A stretch of DNA of 64,000 bases from Gelatoporia subvermispora B (taxonomy: Eukaryota; Basidiomycota; Agaricomycetes; Polyporales; Gelatoporiaceae): the NCBI GenBank assembly GCA_000320605.2, contig KB445793.1:1268999-1332998 (forward strand), given 5' to 3'. Below are positions 34,667 through 44,436 of the stretch, piece by piece; position 1 is the stretch's first letter; each line of letters starts with the position of its first letter. Under the pieces are notes generated by a model. It saw nothing but the letters and a program-made list of their open reading frames with translations, was not told the origin of the DNA and did not search any database. The translations under genes were made by a program, and so were the position numbers.

Positions 34667-35928
34667 TTAGATACAGCCCGCAATGAACTTCGTGAAGCGT
34701 TTCGCGTCATCCCAGTGGGGCTGTGGTCAAGTCAAACCCCTGCAATGGAACTACGAGTTGTCCAGACTTACGAAATGGTTGGCGTTGTCGAATTTGAGTA
34801 TCTCCAGTGGCCGTAGCCCGTTGTGGCCAAGTTGGCGCTCGGCGTTCCACAAGTTGCAGAGCCTCCGATTCCATACAAACACATCGTTCAGCGTTTGGTC
34901 ACACCAGATGCTTCGGACACGCAATCCTGGCCAAATCGGGTTTTTCCCATCACCGGTATCAACTCTGCAATCCAGGAACGCTCGTCGCGTGTTCTGCCGG
35001 AGGATGTCGGGGTCCACACTGATTACGAGCAATTGCGAACCTCGAAATGCCTCTACGTCAATCATGGAGGATAGCTCTTCCGGTGTCATGCGGCTGATAC
35101 TGGTGGCGCGAGATGACCCGTCTTCGAGGAGCGCATCACGAGCTACGATTTCCGAAAGATCCGCAGGGATCTGTGCGACCGGCGGGTAGTATGTAGAGAC
35201 GAAAGCCTCGAATGCAGCCACTTGATCCTCTGGCGGCATGTTGGGATCGCGCCAGCCCTGTTTGCGGACGCCAGAAGTGATTTCCCCGGCCTCGGGACGC
35301 ACAGGCATATCTACAGGAGTGATGGACGCCGGGACGTTCTCAGCGTTCGCGCGATGTCGAGGAGCGGATGCACGTACCATGCATGACGATGGTACGAAAG
35401 TAGGCCCCAAAGAGCTCGCGGGTTGTCTGAGCGAGCTTGTCTGCATTTCCAACAAGTGAGATTGACACAGCGCCGCCCGCAGACCACGCCGCTAACGCGA
35501 AACCGCCTGTGCGTGCCCCGTCATCTGCCTCCGAAAGCGGTGGTATCTTCTCTGTATCAATGAACCAGGCGATGAAATGTGCCAGCTGTGCGCCGATCGC
35601 TTCTATGATTGTTCTCTGTTCTTCCAGAGTTCCTCGAAGAGCGTTCAGCTCCTCTGGCGTGTAGGGCGACGAGCCGATGTAACCACGATGATTCACTGAT
35701 ACAATGCGCAGATTATTTGCTCCGGCATGCGGGTACATTCGCCGAAAGGCAGCTACATCAAGTAGGTAGCTGCGTTTGAGCACATAGAACGAATAACGGT
35801 CACATACCTCCGTGGAACATAGCTCCGTGCACAAATATCAGAGTTGTATACGTTGTGGTCCCGTTAGGAGCACCAGTGTCCTCATAGTAGAGCATTATGC
35901 CCTTATCGTTTGCAGGTCCAATAGGCAT
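34667..35928 (-). CDS. alpha/beta-hydrolase fold protein A (tandem array unit 1)
   Basis: Starts MPIGPANDKGIMLYYEDTGAPNGTTTYTTLIFVHGAMFHGG (oxyanion HG). After an intron it continues FRRMYPHAGANNLRIVSVNHRGYIGSSPYTPEELNALRGTLEEQ. The nucleophile elbow is ALAAWSAGGAV, with Ala in place of the first Gly of G-x-S-x-G. The next exon begins DMPVRPEAGEITSGVRKQGWRDPN, and a long lid/helical region ends IWCDQTLNDVFVWNRRLCNLWNAERQLGHNGLRPLEILKFDNANHF|PHWDDAKRFTKFIAGCI; NHF-PHWD carries the likely catalytic His. About 365 residues and three introns. The substrate is not known; the family includes esterases, lipases and epoxide hydrolases. Units B and C are close paralogues on the same strand. Confidence 0.85.
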
Positions 35929-36562
35929 GGGTAACGGTGATTTTGGGTCGTCTGTCTAGCACTTGCGCAGTACATAGGCCTGTCGAGAAAATCCATGCTA
36001 AATGCACTGAGCAGTTGTTTGAAGTGGGTTTATTGACTGCGAGGCATGCGACTATGCCCAGTCAGCCAAGGCGAAATCGATATTCTACCGCTCTACCGGC
36101 TACATCAAGCGCCGAGATATTCTGGAGTTTTCGCATGCGCAGACAGCGGACGCAATGTCAACTTCTCTTTCTCATACACAAGGCGTGGTGAGCGCATTAT
36201 ATGATGATACCATCAAGTTTCAAGATGGTGAGATAGCAAGGGTGACGAATATCGAAGTCTTAAGGACGGGCTGACGTGGTAGGGATCTGCAGGTCATACA
36301 TCACGCTTCATTCCTGTACCTGGCCTTTTCGGGTACAGTGTAATTCTTCAGTGTAATTCTTCTTTCTCTATCTCAATATCTAGGGATATCTTACATTCAT
36401 GATACCGTGGCGTTCGGCCGTAGGCGAGGACTAGATGACGAGCGATGTAAAGTTTGCACACAATTCGATGCTCACGACAATTGGTATCAGGAAGGAAAGA
36501 GCTCCAGTAATGAGCTCGAAACGCTTCTAACGCTGGAAACTGCAACGAGGATAAATATCCGA
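35929..36562. other. intergenic segment between hydrolases A and B
   Basis: 634 bases, made of the upstream region of hydrolase A (GCATGCGCAG word near 36133 and GCTGACGTGG near 36270) and, at 36425-36550, the suspected HNH relic described separately. No intact gene. Confidence 0.5.
36425..36550 (+). pseudogene. possible relic of the HNH gene 3' end, unit 2
   Basis: Just before the hydrolase B stop, one plus-strand frame reads DERCKVC...KSSSNELETLLTLE. The second part resembles the HNH-gene segment QVSSNEELARSYYTVE (AGTAATGA-GAGCT words match). The placement relative to hydrolase B equals that of the HNH 3' end relative to hydrolase A. The relation is weaker than in unit 3 and rests on a short match. 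Confidence 0.4.
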
Positions 36563-37827
36563 TCAAATGCTGTTCGCAATGAACTTGGTGAAGCGTTCCG
36601 CATCATCCCAATGGGGCTGTGTTGGAGTCAGTAGCTGCGAGCGAATAGAGCCGAAGCTGAATCAGACTTACGAAGTGATTTGCGTTATCGAATCTGAGTA
36701 TTTCCAGTGGCCGCAACCCATCATGGCCAAGTTCGCGCTCAGCTTCCCATAATTGTGCGATCCTCCAGTTCCAGATTAGCACATCATTCAGCGTCTGGTC
36801 GCACCAGATACTTGCGACACGCAATTCCGGCCAGATCACTTTCTTCCCGTCACCGGCATCGACTCTGCAGTCAAAGAGCGCTCGCCGCGTGTTCTGTCGG
36901 AGTATGTCGTGGTCAACACTGACTACGAGTAGCTGCGAACGTCGAAAGGCATCTCCATCAATCATGGAAGAGAGTTCCTCCGGCCTCATCTGATTGACAC
37001 TGGTGACAGGGCGAGATGACCCTTCCTCCAATAGCGGCTTGCGAGCTGTGATTACTGAAAGGTCTGCTGGAATATCCGCAAGAGGGGGATAGTATGCAGA
37101 GACGGCCATCTCGAATGCGGCTGCTTGCTCGTCCGGCGGCACAGTGGGGTCTCGCCAGACGGCGCGAAGACCAGAATCGATTACTTCACCTGCAGTGCGC
37201 ACTGACATATCTGTGGTGAACGACAGCAAGCTGCTCTCAGCGAGTGCTAGCATATGGATTGTGAAGAACCGCGAGACGCACCATGCATGACGATAGTACG
37301 AAAGTAGGAAGCGAAGAGCTCACGCGTCGCCTCAGGGAGCTTGTGGGCATTCCCTACGCATGAGATCGTTACGATATTCCCCGCAGACCATCCCGCTAAC
37401 GCAAAGCCGCCGGTGCGCGTTACGCCACCTGCCTCCGAGATTGGGGGTATCCTCTCTGTCTCGATGAACCAGGCGATGAAGTACGCTAGCTGGAGCCCGA
37501 TGGTCTCCAATATGGTCCTCTGTTCTTCTGTGGTACCTCGAAGAGCATTCAGCTCCTCGATTGTATATGGAGTCGAGCCGACGTAGTCGCGTTTATTGAC
37601 ACATACGATACGCAAGTTGTTGGCGGCAGCGTATGGGTACATGCGTCGGAAAATAGCTGAGTAGATTGACCAGCTGCTCTTGAGCATATGATCAGCAGTC
37701 ACGTACCTCCGTGAAACATCGCTCCATGCACAAGTATCAGGGTTGTGTATGTCGTGGCACCTGCCGGCACACCAGTTTCCTCATAGTAGAGCACTGTGCC
37801 CTTGTCGTTTGCAGGCCCGAGAGGCAT
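36563..37827 (-). CDS. alpha/beta-hydrolase fold protein B (tandem array unit 2)
   Basis: Starts MPLGPANDKGTVLYYEETGVPAGATTYTTLILVHGAMFHGG. It continues AIFRRMYPYAAANNLRIVCVNKRDYVGSTPYTIEELNALRGTTEEQRTILETIGLQLAYFIAWFIETERIPPISEAGG and has the elbow FALAGWSAGNIV (G-W-S-A-G). The third exon holds RPEELSSMIDGDAFRRSQLLVVSVDHDILRQNTRRALFDC and SIWCDQTLNDVLIWNWRIAQLWEAERELGHDGLRPLEILRFDNANHF; the last exon is PHWDDAERFTKFIANSI. The intron positions equal those of A. Frames are intact, so the gene looks functional. The ATG at 37827 is chosen by alignment with A and C. Confidence 0.85.
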
Positions 37828-38219
37828 GGGTTACGCTTGGCTATCGGGATACACTAAGCAAGGCACCCTGGGTGCCTCGTTCAATGTGACTTTGTATGAT
37901 GCAGAGGCGTTTTCGAAAGCCCCGTATTATATACCCAGCAGGCTCTGGGAAGCTATTTTGTCGGCTTCGAGCCATGAGATACCGCGTTGTCAGCCAAGGC
38001 ATCCGGATCGCCACTAATGCTGGTTAGTAGTACGTACATTCCGAACGTCGCAATAGAGTTTGCGATTCTGGCATGCGCAGTCGATAAGATGCCGTGTAAT
38101 CTGCCTTTCCTCCTCTCGAAGAAGTCGTGATCGGATCATACATGGAGGCCATGGCGTTTCAAGGCAAGCGGGATGGCAAGTGGGACTGGTACTGACCCTC
38201 TAGCGAACGTATTGGGGTA

Positions 38220-38228
38220 TCACGTGGG
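38220..38228. promoter_or_regulatory. TCACGTGGG motif upstream of hydrolase B
   Basis: A CACGTG E-box core 393 bases upstream of the hydrolase B ATG. The same nonamer lies 377 bases upstream of hydrolase C at 40260. CACGTG is the core site of fungal bHLH regulators. Position conservation between paralogues could be descent rather than function. Confidence 0.45.
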
Positions 38229-38399
38229 ATGTAGACCGCATGCATTCCGAGGTCGACGGGCCGGAACCCCCAGAGGCACGGCAGGGCCGACGACGACGAC
38301 GACGGGGATTTTCTCAACACATTAATTCACCTCGAGACACATATAGTACGACATTGGGAACTGAATCAGAAAACGGAGAATCTATGAAAGGCTGCATTG

Positions 38400-38510
38400 T
38401 TTGCGAGCCTCTATACAACAGAGAAGCCGTTCGAGAGGGATCATATTCAGACATGGAGAGAACATGCATCGTATCAAGATAGCGATGTAGCGTGCGACGG
38501 GATTGAAACA
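38400..38510 (+). pseudogene. relic of the HNH gene 3' end, unit 3
   Basis: One plus-strand frame reads LYTTEKPFERDHIQTWREHASYQD, matching the HNH-gene tail YYTVEMLLQREDIQRWRKYASKQR in order and spacing. Nucleotides also match in long words (AGGGA-CAT-TTCAGACATGGAGA). The metal finger itself is missing upstream. It lies just before the hydrolase C stop, as the intact HNH gene lies just before hydrolase A. Confidence 0.65.
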
Positions 38511-38638
38511 ATGAGAAATCACATACTTCCCCCCACTCTTTCATTCACCACTATACCATCTTTTCAATGTTCTATGTCAGACGCTGCAGCTGGACCAGCT
38601 TATCTATCTGTCATATGATCAGATACTGTCCGCAATGA

Positions 38639-39883
38639 ACTTGGTAAAGCGTTCTGCATCGTCCCAGTGAACCTATACACCGGTTAATTCCTCCCAGTAC
38701 GGAAAGCTTGGCCACTTGACTTACGAAATGGTTCGCATTTTCGAACTTGAGTAGCTCCAGCGGCCGTAACCCATCGTGACCAAGCTTACGTTCGGCGTCC
38801 AACAACTCCATCATCTTCCAGTTCCACACCAAGATCTCGTTCTGGGTCTTGTCACACCAGATACTTCGGACACGCAGTCCTGGCCAGACGATCTTTTTGA
38901 CTTCGTTTCCCAAATCAATCCTGCAATCAAAGAATGCGTGCCGCACATTCTGCCGCATGATGCTGGGATCCGCATTGGAAATGAATATCTGCGAACGCAG
39001 GAAGGCCTGTGCATCGATGACAGAGGACAATTCTTCCGGCGTCATCCAGCTCACACTGGTGACTGGTCTGGAGGATCCCTCCTCCACGACAGCCCTACGA
39101 GCTGTGATAACTGCGAGATCCATGGGGAGCTCAGTGGGCGGGGGATAATACGCGGAGGCAGAAATCTGGAATGCAGTCACTCGCTCGTCTGGCGAGATAT
39201 TCGGGTCGCGCCAGGCACCGCGAAGGCCAGTGTCTATGGTTTCGCCTCCGGTACGCGCTGACAGCTCTATACGAAAATAATGAGATGTAATGACATCGTG
39301 GAGTGCTTGGAGGATGGTGAGGAGTGTGCATACGCACCATAAACGAACAGGGTGCGAAAGTAACACGCGAAGAGCTCACGAGTCGCCTCGGGGAGCTTAT
39401 CCGCGTTCACCAAAAACGAGATGGTGGTCACATTACCCGCAGACCAACCTACTAGCGCAAAACCGCCGATATGCATCCCGCCGTCTGCTTCAGAAATTGG
39501 TGGTATCTTCTCCGTTTCGATGAACCAAGCGAGGAAGTGCGCAAGTCCAATGCCGTCAGTGTCTATGATTGCTTTCTGTTCTTCAGCGGTCCCTCGGAGA
39601 GCGCTCAACTCCTCGGATGTATAAAGTGACGAGCCGACGTAATCGCGCCTGTTGAGCGATACGATGCGTAAATTATTCGTGGCAGCGTATGGGTACATGC
39701 GTCGAAAAATAGCTGAGTAGAGTGACCAGCTACTCTTGAGCATACTGTTGGCAGTTACGTACCTCCATGAAACATGGCTCCATGCACAAGTATCAGGGTC
39801 GTGTATGTCGTGTCACCTTCGGGCACGCCAGTGTCCTCGTAGAAGAGCATTGTACCCTTGTCGTCTGCAGGTCCAAGAGGCAT
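38639..39883 (-). CDS. alpha/beta-hydrolase fold protein C (tandem array unit 3)
   Basis: Starts MPLGPADDKGTMLFYEDTGVPEGDTTYTTLILVHGAMFHGG. Next is AIFRRMYPYAATNNLRIVSLNRRDYVGSSLYTSEELSALRGTAEEQ, the elbow FALVGWSAGNVTTISFLVNADKLPEATRELFACYFRTLFVYG, then LSARTGGETIDTGLRGAWRDPNISPDERVTAFQISASAYYPPPTELPMDLAVITARRAVVEEGSSRPVTSVSWMTPEELSSVIDAQAFLRSQIFISNADPSIMRQNVRHAFFDCRIDLGNEVKKIVWPGLRVRSIWCDKTQNEILVWNWKMMELLDAERKLGHDGLRPLELLKFENANHF and PHWDDAERFTKFIADSI. The frame continues open upstream of the ATG, but paralogy places the start at 39883. Frames are intact. Confidence 0.85.
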
Positions 39884-40501
39884 CGTATGCAGTGGACTAT
39901 CAAGATACGCTAAGCCAGGAGCGGGGTAATCCGTATAGCTGTTATATTGCACACAGGCGTCACCATGACGGCCTCGCGGTATATATCGATTAAGTCTTGA
40001 GTAGTGAAGTATATCGATTACGGGACCATGGGATAACATCCAGTCAGCTTTGGACCACCGCTTGCTAGTTGCATCCAACTAGTGCCACGACATATCACAT
40101 ACGCAGACGATTGGATGCGATGCCGTCTTCTCTTTCTCATGTCAAAGAAGTCGCGAGCGGATCATACAGTGAGGCCATCGGATTTCGAGGACCGAAGTGA
40201 CTGGATGGAAAGCGCGAACTCGAGTGACCGGTCCACTTTCTGAAGAGTGTTTTGGGGCGTCACGTGGGGACGTAAATGACGCGTGCGTCTAACTTTCGTT
40301 ACTCTCTTGCCAGACCTCGCCGCCTCACGCAGAGCCCCTCCCCACCGGTCCGCTGTGTTGTGATACATCCCGACGAGTTTCACCTTCTTCGCCGTCGAGT
40401 ACAAATAGATAGCCCAAAGGTATGTAATCTGCACTACGCTGGCACAATTATGTCAATTCACGAGGGACCGCAGCCATCCGTCGGACTACTACTGATGTCT
40501 G
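39884..40501. promoter_or_regulatory. divergent promoter region, hydrolase C and F-box gene
   Basis: 618 bases between divergent starts. It includes the block at about 40100-40197 that matches 38073-38165 upstream of hydrolase B (shared GATCATACA-GGAGGCCAT-like and TTTC-AGG words) and TCACGTGGG at 40260-40268. It belongs to the duplicated hydrolase unit. Confidence 0.5.
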
Positions 40502-41584
40502 ATGCCTAATCATCTTCCTGAAGACATTACGGCAATCATCGTAGAACAGGCTTACTACACGGTACTCTACAAACCTGACACTACTACCCTCAGATCATGC
40601 GCCTTAATTTCGCGCTCTTGGTCCGCCCATTCACAGCGGCTACTCTTCCGAAGCGTCCATCTTAATCACCGTGGCGCCCACGAAGTAGAGAGCTTCCTAC
40701 GTGTCATCAGTCCACGATCGGAACGCGGACAGATTCTTGCCTCGCATGTCCGCTCCATCGAGATGACCCTCTCGAAAAATCCAGACAGCAGTGTCTTCTC
40801 GGAATCAGACTTATGCTCACTCATCGGAAGTTGTCACCGATTGTACGAAGTCATTCTCGACACTGATATCCATGAGCTATCTTCTGTAACACTGGAATCG
40901 CTTTGCAATATGTCGAAAAGCACAGTCAGCGCCCAGGTTCGTGCTTTGAGTCTCAAATCCCGTGTTCAATCCCCAGTGGTCTACCAACTGCTGCAAGTGT
41001 GGCCAACTATCCAGTTCCTGATGCTTAGATCGGAGCTTGCAGCTCCACCACCTCGTCTACCCTGTCCAATTCAGCTCTACGAGTTGATGCTCTTCCATAT
41101 ACCCACCTCGGGACCCTTCACGTGGTTGCTCTCCAATTCAATGCAGTCCTTGCAGATCGCCGACTTCCGTGATCTGCCACCAAAGGTCATGGATCCTCTC
41201 CTGCAGTCGTTGGCCCCTCGCCTCAGGTCGCTGCGACTTTTACGCTTCAACTACCGCGCGGCCACTGTTATCAAGTTCTTTATCAACCTCGAAGAACTTG
41301 TGCTCTTCCAATTGTCCAGTTTCTTAGGACTGGACGGTCTTCCGCAGACACTCGAGCACCTGAGTTTCCGCAACTTCCCCTGGAGCTCCAGTCCGTCGCT
41401 GCAGAGCGTCATCAGTGCAATCGACCAACTCCCTCGTCTACGTGTCGTGTCCTGCGACCACGGCACAAGGGAGCATCCAGACTTCGCTCTCCTGAGTCTC
41501 AAATGCAGGGAAAGGCGCATAGAATTATTGACGAACGCGTTACCGATCTTTGCCGTGAGTAGCATTCATCTGCATTGCGCTTGA
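40502..41584 (+). CDS. F-box-like protein with weak leucine-rich C-terminus
   Basis: A single exon of 360 residues. The N-terminus reads LPEDITAIIVEQAYYTVLYKPDTTTLRSCALISRSWSAHSQRLLFRSVHL, the pattern of basidiomycete F-box-like domains (LPxDI...LxxCxLxSRxW). The rest is leucine-rich without clean repeats: LRSLRLLRFNYRAATVIKFFINLEELVLFQLSSFLGLDGLPQTLEHLSFRNFPW. Such proteins usually act as substrate adaptors for SCF ubiquitin ligases through Skp1, but the target is unknown and the Skp1 contact residues were not verified. Intact, no intron. The stop is followed by AT-richer DNA. Confidence 0.75.
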   Translation: MPNHLPEDITAIIVEQAYYTVLYKPDTTTLRSCALISRSWSAHSQRLLFRSVHLNHRGAHEVESFLRVISPRSERGQILASHVRSIEMTLSKNPDSSVFSESDLCSLIGSCHRLYEVILDTDIHELSSVTLESLCNMSKSTVSAQVRALSLKSRVQSPVVYQLLQVWPTIQFLMLRSELAAPPPRLPCPIQLYELMLFHIPTSGPFTWLLSNSMQSLQIADFRDLPPKVMDPLLQSLAPRLRSLRLLRFNYRAATVIKFFINLEELVLFQLSSFLGLDGLPQTLEHLSFRNFPWSSSPSLQSVISAIDQLPRLRVVSCDHGTREHPDFALLSLKCRERRIELLTNALPIFAVSSIHLHCA

Positions 41585-42032
41585 CTACCTGCTTACGGAG
41601 ATACTCAGAGGGAGGATCCGGTCCGTGCTACCCGCTTCCCGAGACGCAAGTCCGTGTCAAACTTCGCACTCATGAACTGACAATTGTACATTCGCTGGCT
41701 GTCTTCGCTGTATTGCATCCCTAATATGACGCACATCTACCCAATACACATTCCCGGTACTCTGTATCAGATCCCGTGCACATGATCACATGGTGACGTG
41801 TACATGCATCTTGCATTTAAGGATATGCTACGTGCCCGAAGCTCCAGAGATGCTCTTCAACGGCCCGCAGATGTGAGTTCATGTGCTCATACCGAAGTGT
41901 CATGTGCTCTCATCGACAAAAATTCGCGCATATGACCTGGTGGCAAGACAACCTGCTACTACACTTCTTTAACATTTAAACTGCCCTGTTCTTTTCGCTG
42001 GATGGTGAATCTCTGTCCAGCGCGTATACAGG
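41585..42032. other. intergenic region before GH43 gene
   Basis: About 450 bases of AT-richer DNA. It should hold the F-box 3' UTR and the GH43 promoter. No other feature. Confidence 0.5.
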
Positions 42033-43432
42033 ATGTCTTGGGTTTCAGCTTTACGGATGCTTGCAATCATCTTCCCTTTCCTGCTGACATTCGTCAACTG
42101 TGCCAACTTCCCCGACCCGCTTCCGCTGGAAGGCGATTTCTTCTTTGTTCACGACCCGAGTCTTGTACAGCGTCGGTCAGACGGGAAATACTTCTTATTT
42201 ACCACTCATGACAAGGGCGGGATCATCACCGCGGACAACCTCGCGGGGTGAACAATATCAAGTTTCCTGTTCAGTGTTCCTCAAGGCTGACATCGTTTTA
42301 CAGGCCCTGGACTGTGGTTGGTTCTATCCTCCCAAATAATTCGTCGATTCAGCTAGGTATGATCACCGTGCATATGATGAGAACAGCTGCAAACGGTTAT
42401 TCCACAGCGGGCAGGGACGATATCTGGGCTCCAGATGTGTCATTGCATGGTGATACGTACTATGCATACTACGCCGTCTCGACTTTCGGGTCCCAAGTGT
42501 CCGCGATCGGACTTGCAACTAGTACTTCCATGGATCCCGGGACCTGGACTGACCATGGCCAGGTCTTCCAATCAACCACGGGGGACGCATATAACGCAAT
42601 AGATCCCAACCTTGCTATTGATGACAATGGACAGACAGTTTTGACATTCGGCGAGTTTTCGATGGAAGCTGTTGCTTATACTAGGTCGCTAACCTTCTGT
42701 ATGGTCAGGTTCCTTCTGGGTATGTAGCTGAAGACGGACAATTCCGACGGACTCATATCTCGTTTGCAGAGCGATATTTTTCAAGTCAATATTGCAAACG
42801 ATTTCTTCACAGTTGATAGCAACCCGCGACAAGTCTCGTTCAATAGTACGCCGCCACAGCCAGAGGAAGGAGCGTTTCTGTGGAAACATGGGGATTTCTA
42901 TTATCTGTTCTTCAGCAGTGGTACGCATTCAACGTATCGCAGCTGGGTGGTATTCTAAGATGACACGCCAGGAACCTGCTGTGGCTTTGATGCATCGGCG
43001 TTACCACCCCCCGGTGACGAGTACAAAGTACGTTACCGTATGTAACTTCGTGAGTAGGAGCTCACTCGGAGATACCCTAGGTCTTCGTCGGCAGGTCTAT
43101 ATCAGCCCATGGTCCCTTCCTAGATGCGAACGGAATCGATCTGAGGTCCTCAGGTGGTACCCTCGTGCTGGCCTCCCATGGCAATATCTACGCACCTGGG
43201 GGACAAGGAATCTTCGTAGATCGGTCAACTGGCTCTGAACGCGAGGTCTTCGTATATCACTACGTCCCCGTGGATAGTCCAGAACCCTACAGCGACACAT
43301 TCGCGAGTTTGGGACTCAATGGACTTGATTGGACTTCGGCGAGTATCATATCGCGATTTACAGTGTGAGGCAGCTGACGTGCAATCAATCCATATTTATA
43401 TATAGGGATGGCCAGTTCTGACGGAACTATGA
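42033..43432 (+). CDS. GH43 arabinan endo-1,5-alpha-L-arabinosidase, secreted
   Basis: The signal peptide is MSWVSALRMLAIIFPFLLTFVNCA. GH43 motifs are in order: FFFVHDPSLVQRRSDGKYFLFTTHDKGGI (catalytic base Asp), PWTVVGSILPN, GRDDIWAPDVSLHGDTYYAYYAVS, GDAYNAIDPNLAID (pKa Asp) and LTFG|SFW|SDIFQVNI. Then come [26 protein letters not shown] (catalytic acid Glu), VFVGRSISAHGPFLDANGIDLRSSGGTLVLASHGNIYAPGGQGIF and DWTS|GWPVLTEL with stop at 43432. Length is about 330 residues, usual for a single-domain arabinanase. It should cut alpha-1,5-arabinan in pectin side chains outside the cell. Two introns start GC rather than GT (42651-42708 and 43339-43405). Between the first and the next intron (42720-42769) lies an 11-nt exon (42709-42719) coding for part of SFW. 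The normal protein order appears only if these are spliced. Confidence 0.88.
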
Positions 43433-44436
43433 TCACACTGTGATCTGCCAACGAGCTTGTTCTTGTTGCGATGGTACCAACGTAGCTGGGACAATACATC
43501 TATGAAAGGACATTGACCGAGCCACTAGTACCGCGACCTGAGTGCGCGGCATATCTAAGGCAGGTTCTCTCTGTGAAGGGGTCGATTCTCCTCGAGGCCG
43601 AGGCTGGGATAGCATCACGGGTACCTGGATGAGGGGAACAAACGGAAGGATAATGGACCATTGTCGTTTATTCGGTCGAGTGCTAAAGGAGTGTTGAACA
43701 AAATTTACCTCCACATCGACTACTCCTGTATTCCGAGACATGATGTGAATACCGCTCTCATTCTGGATCACTGGTAACATCATTAAAGAGCCTCGCCCCG
43801 TGCGAGGCTCTTCAGTCATCCTGTACGGAAGATCCCCAGGAAGAACTTTCGCTTGTCTCCTTTTTGAGTCAGCCTCTTTTCGCTATATTTACCGACGATG
43901 GCATTACAGTTACTAACTTCGTGTGAAAACGAGGAAGGAGTGAAACGCAGACGTCTGGGACTACTCCTTAGCGTATCGGGAATTTGGAGGTGAGGAGACT
44001 TCCGTCAATGTTGGGAAGAGGTCGGATAGAAACAGGGCGACAGGTATTGGATGGGTGATTGGAGAATGGCTGACTAGAAAATGCTGCAATGACTCCAAAG
44101 AGTAGCCTGAGTCAGGCCTCCCGCGCTCCTTACGCGTCAAGCAAAAGATGCAAGATTCTGACAAAAGGCGGCTAGGTGGGCGAGACTCTATAGTGTCAGT
44201 CTTGGTATAGCTTGCACCCGTCTTAATCCCCTCAGCATGAAGACGATGTTCTTTCAACGAGGGAACTCTTTGGCCATATGTTGCGACTTACTGTCATTGA
44301 GGTCGACCGCACTATTGGTGGTAAAGCGCAATCACCGCAAGCTCGTGAAGGCCAGGGTCGGTCTTATCTTCTCCATTTTGAGGGCACCGAGATAACATTC
44401 GAATCAGATGACAGCTGGCAGTATTTAGCGTTTATT
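43433..44436. other. convergent intergenic region with a strong hairpin
   Basis: About 1 kb between the GH43 stop and the decayed F-box gene end. The perfect inverted repeat at 43786-43812 is listed separately. The 43433-43819 minus-strand frame has no domain and is not called. Confidence 0.5.
43786..43812. repeat. perfect 11-bp inverted repeat (hairpin)
   Basis: AAGAGCCTCGC, loop CCCGT, GCGAGGCTCTT: 11 perfect pairs with a 5-base loop. It lies about 350 bases after the GH43 stop and 620 bases before the F-box gene end. No T-run follows, and eukaryotic 3' ends do not need one. Role unknown. Confidence 0.75.

Larger units (their letters stand above)
37828..38638. other. intergenic segment between hydrolases B and C
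   Basis: 811 bases. It holds the hydrolase B upstream region (conserved block 38073-38165 and a TCACGTGGG motif), a short (GAC)n run near 38289-38305, and the HNH relic at 38400-38510. No intact gene. Confidence 0.55.

Noticed and set aside
39884..40078. N-terminal extension of hydrolase C by about 65 residues
   Set aside because: The frame is open upstream, but paralogues A and B start at the equivalent MP(I/L)GPA and the extra sequence has no counterpart in them.
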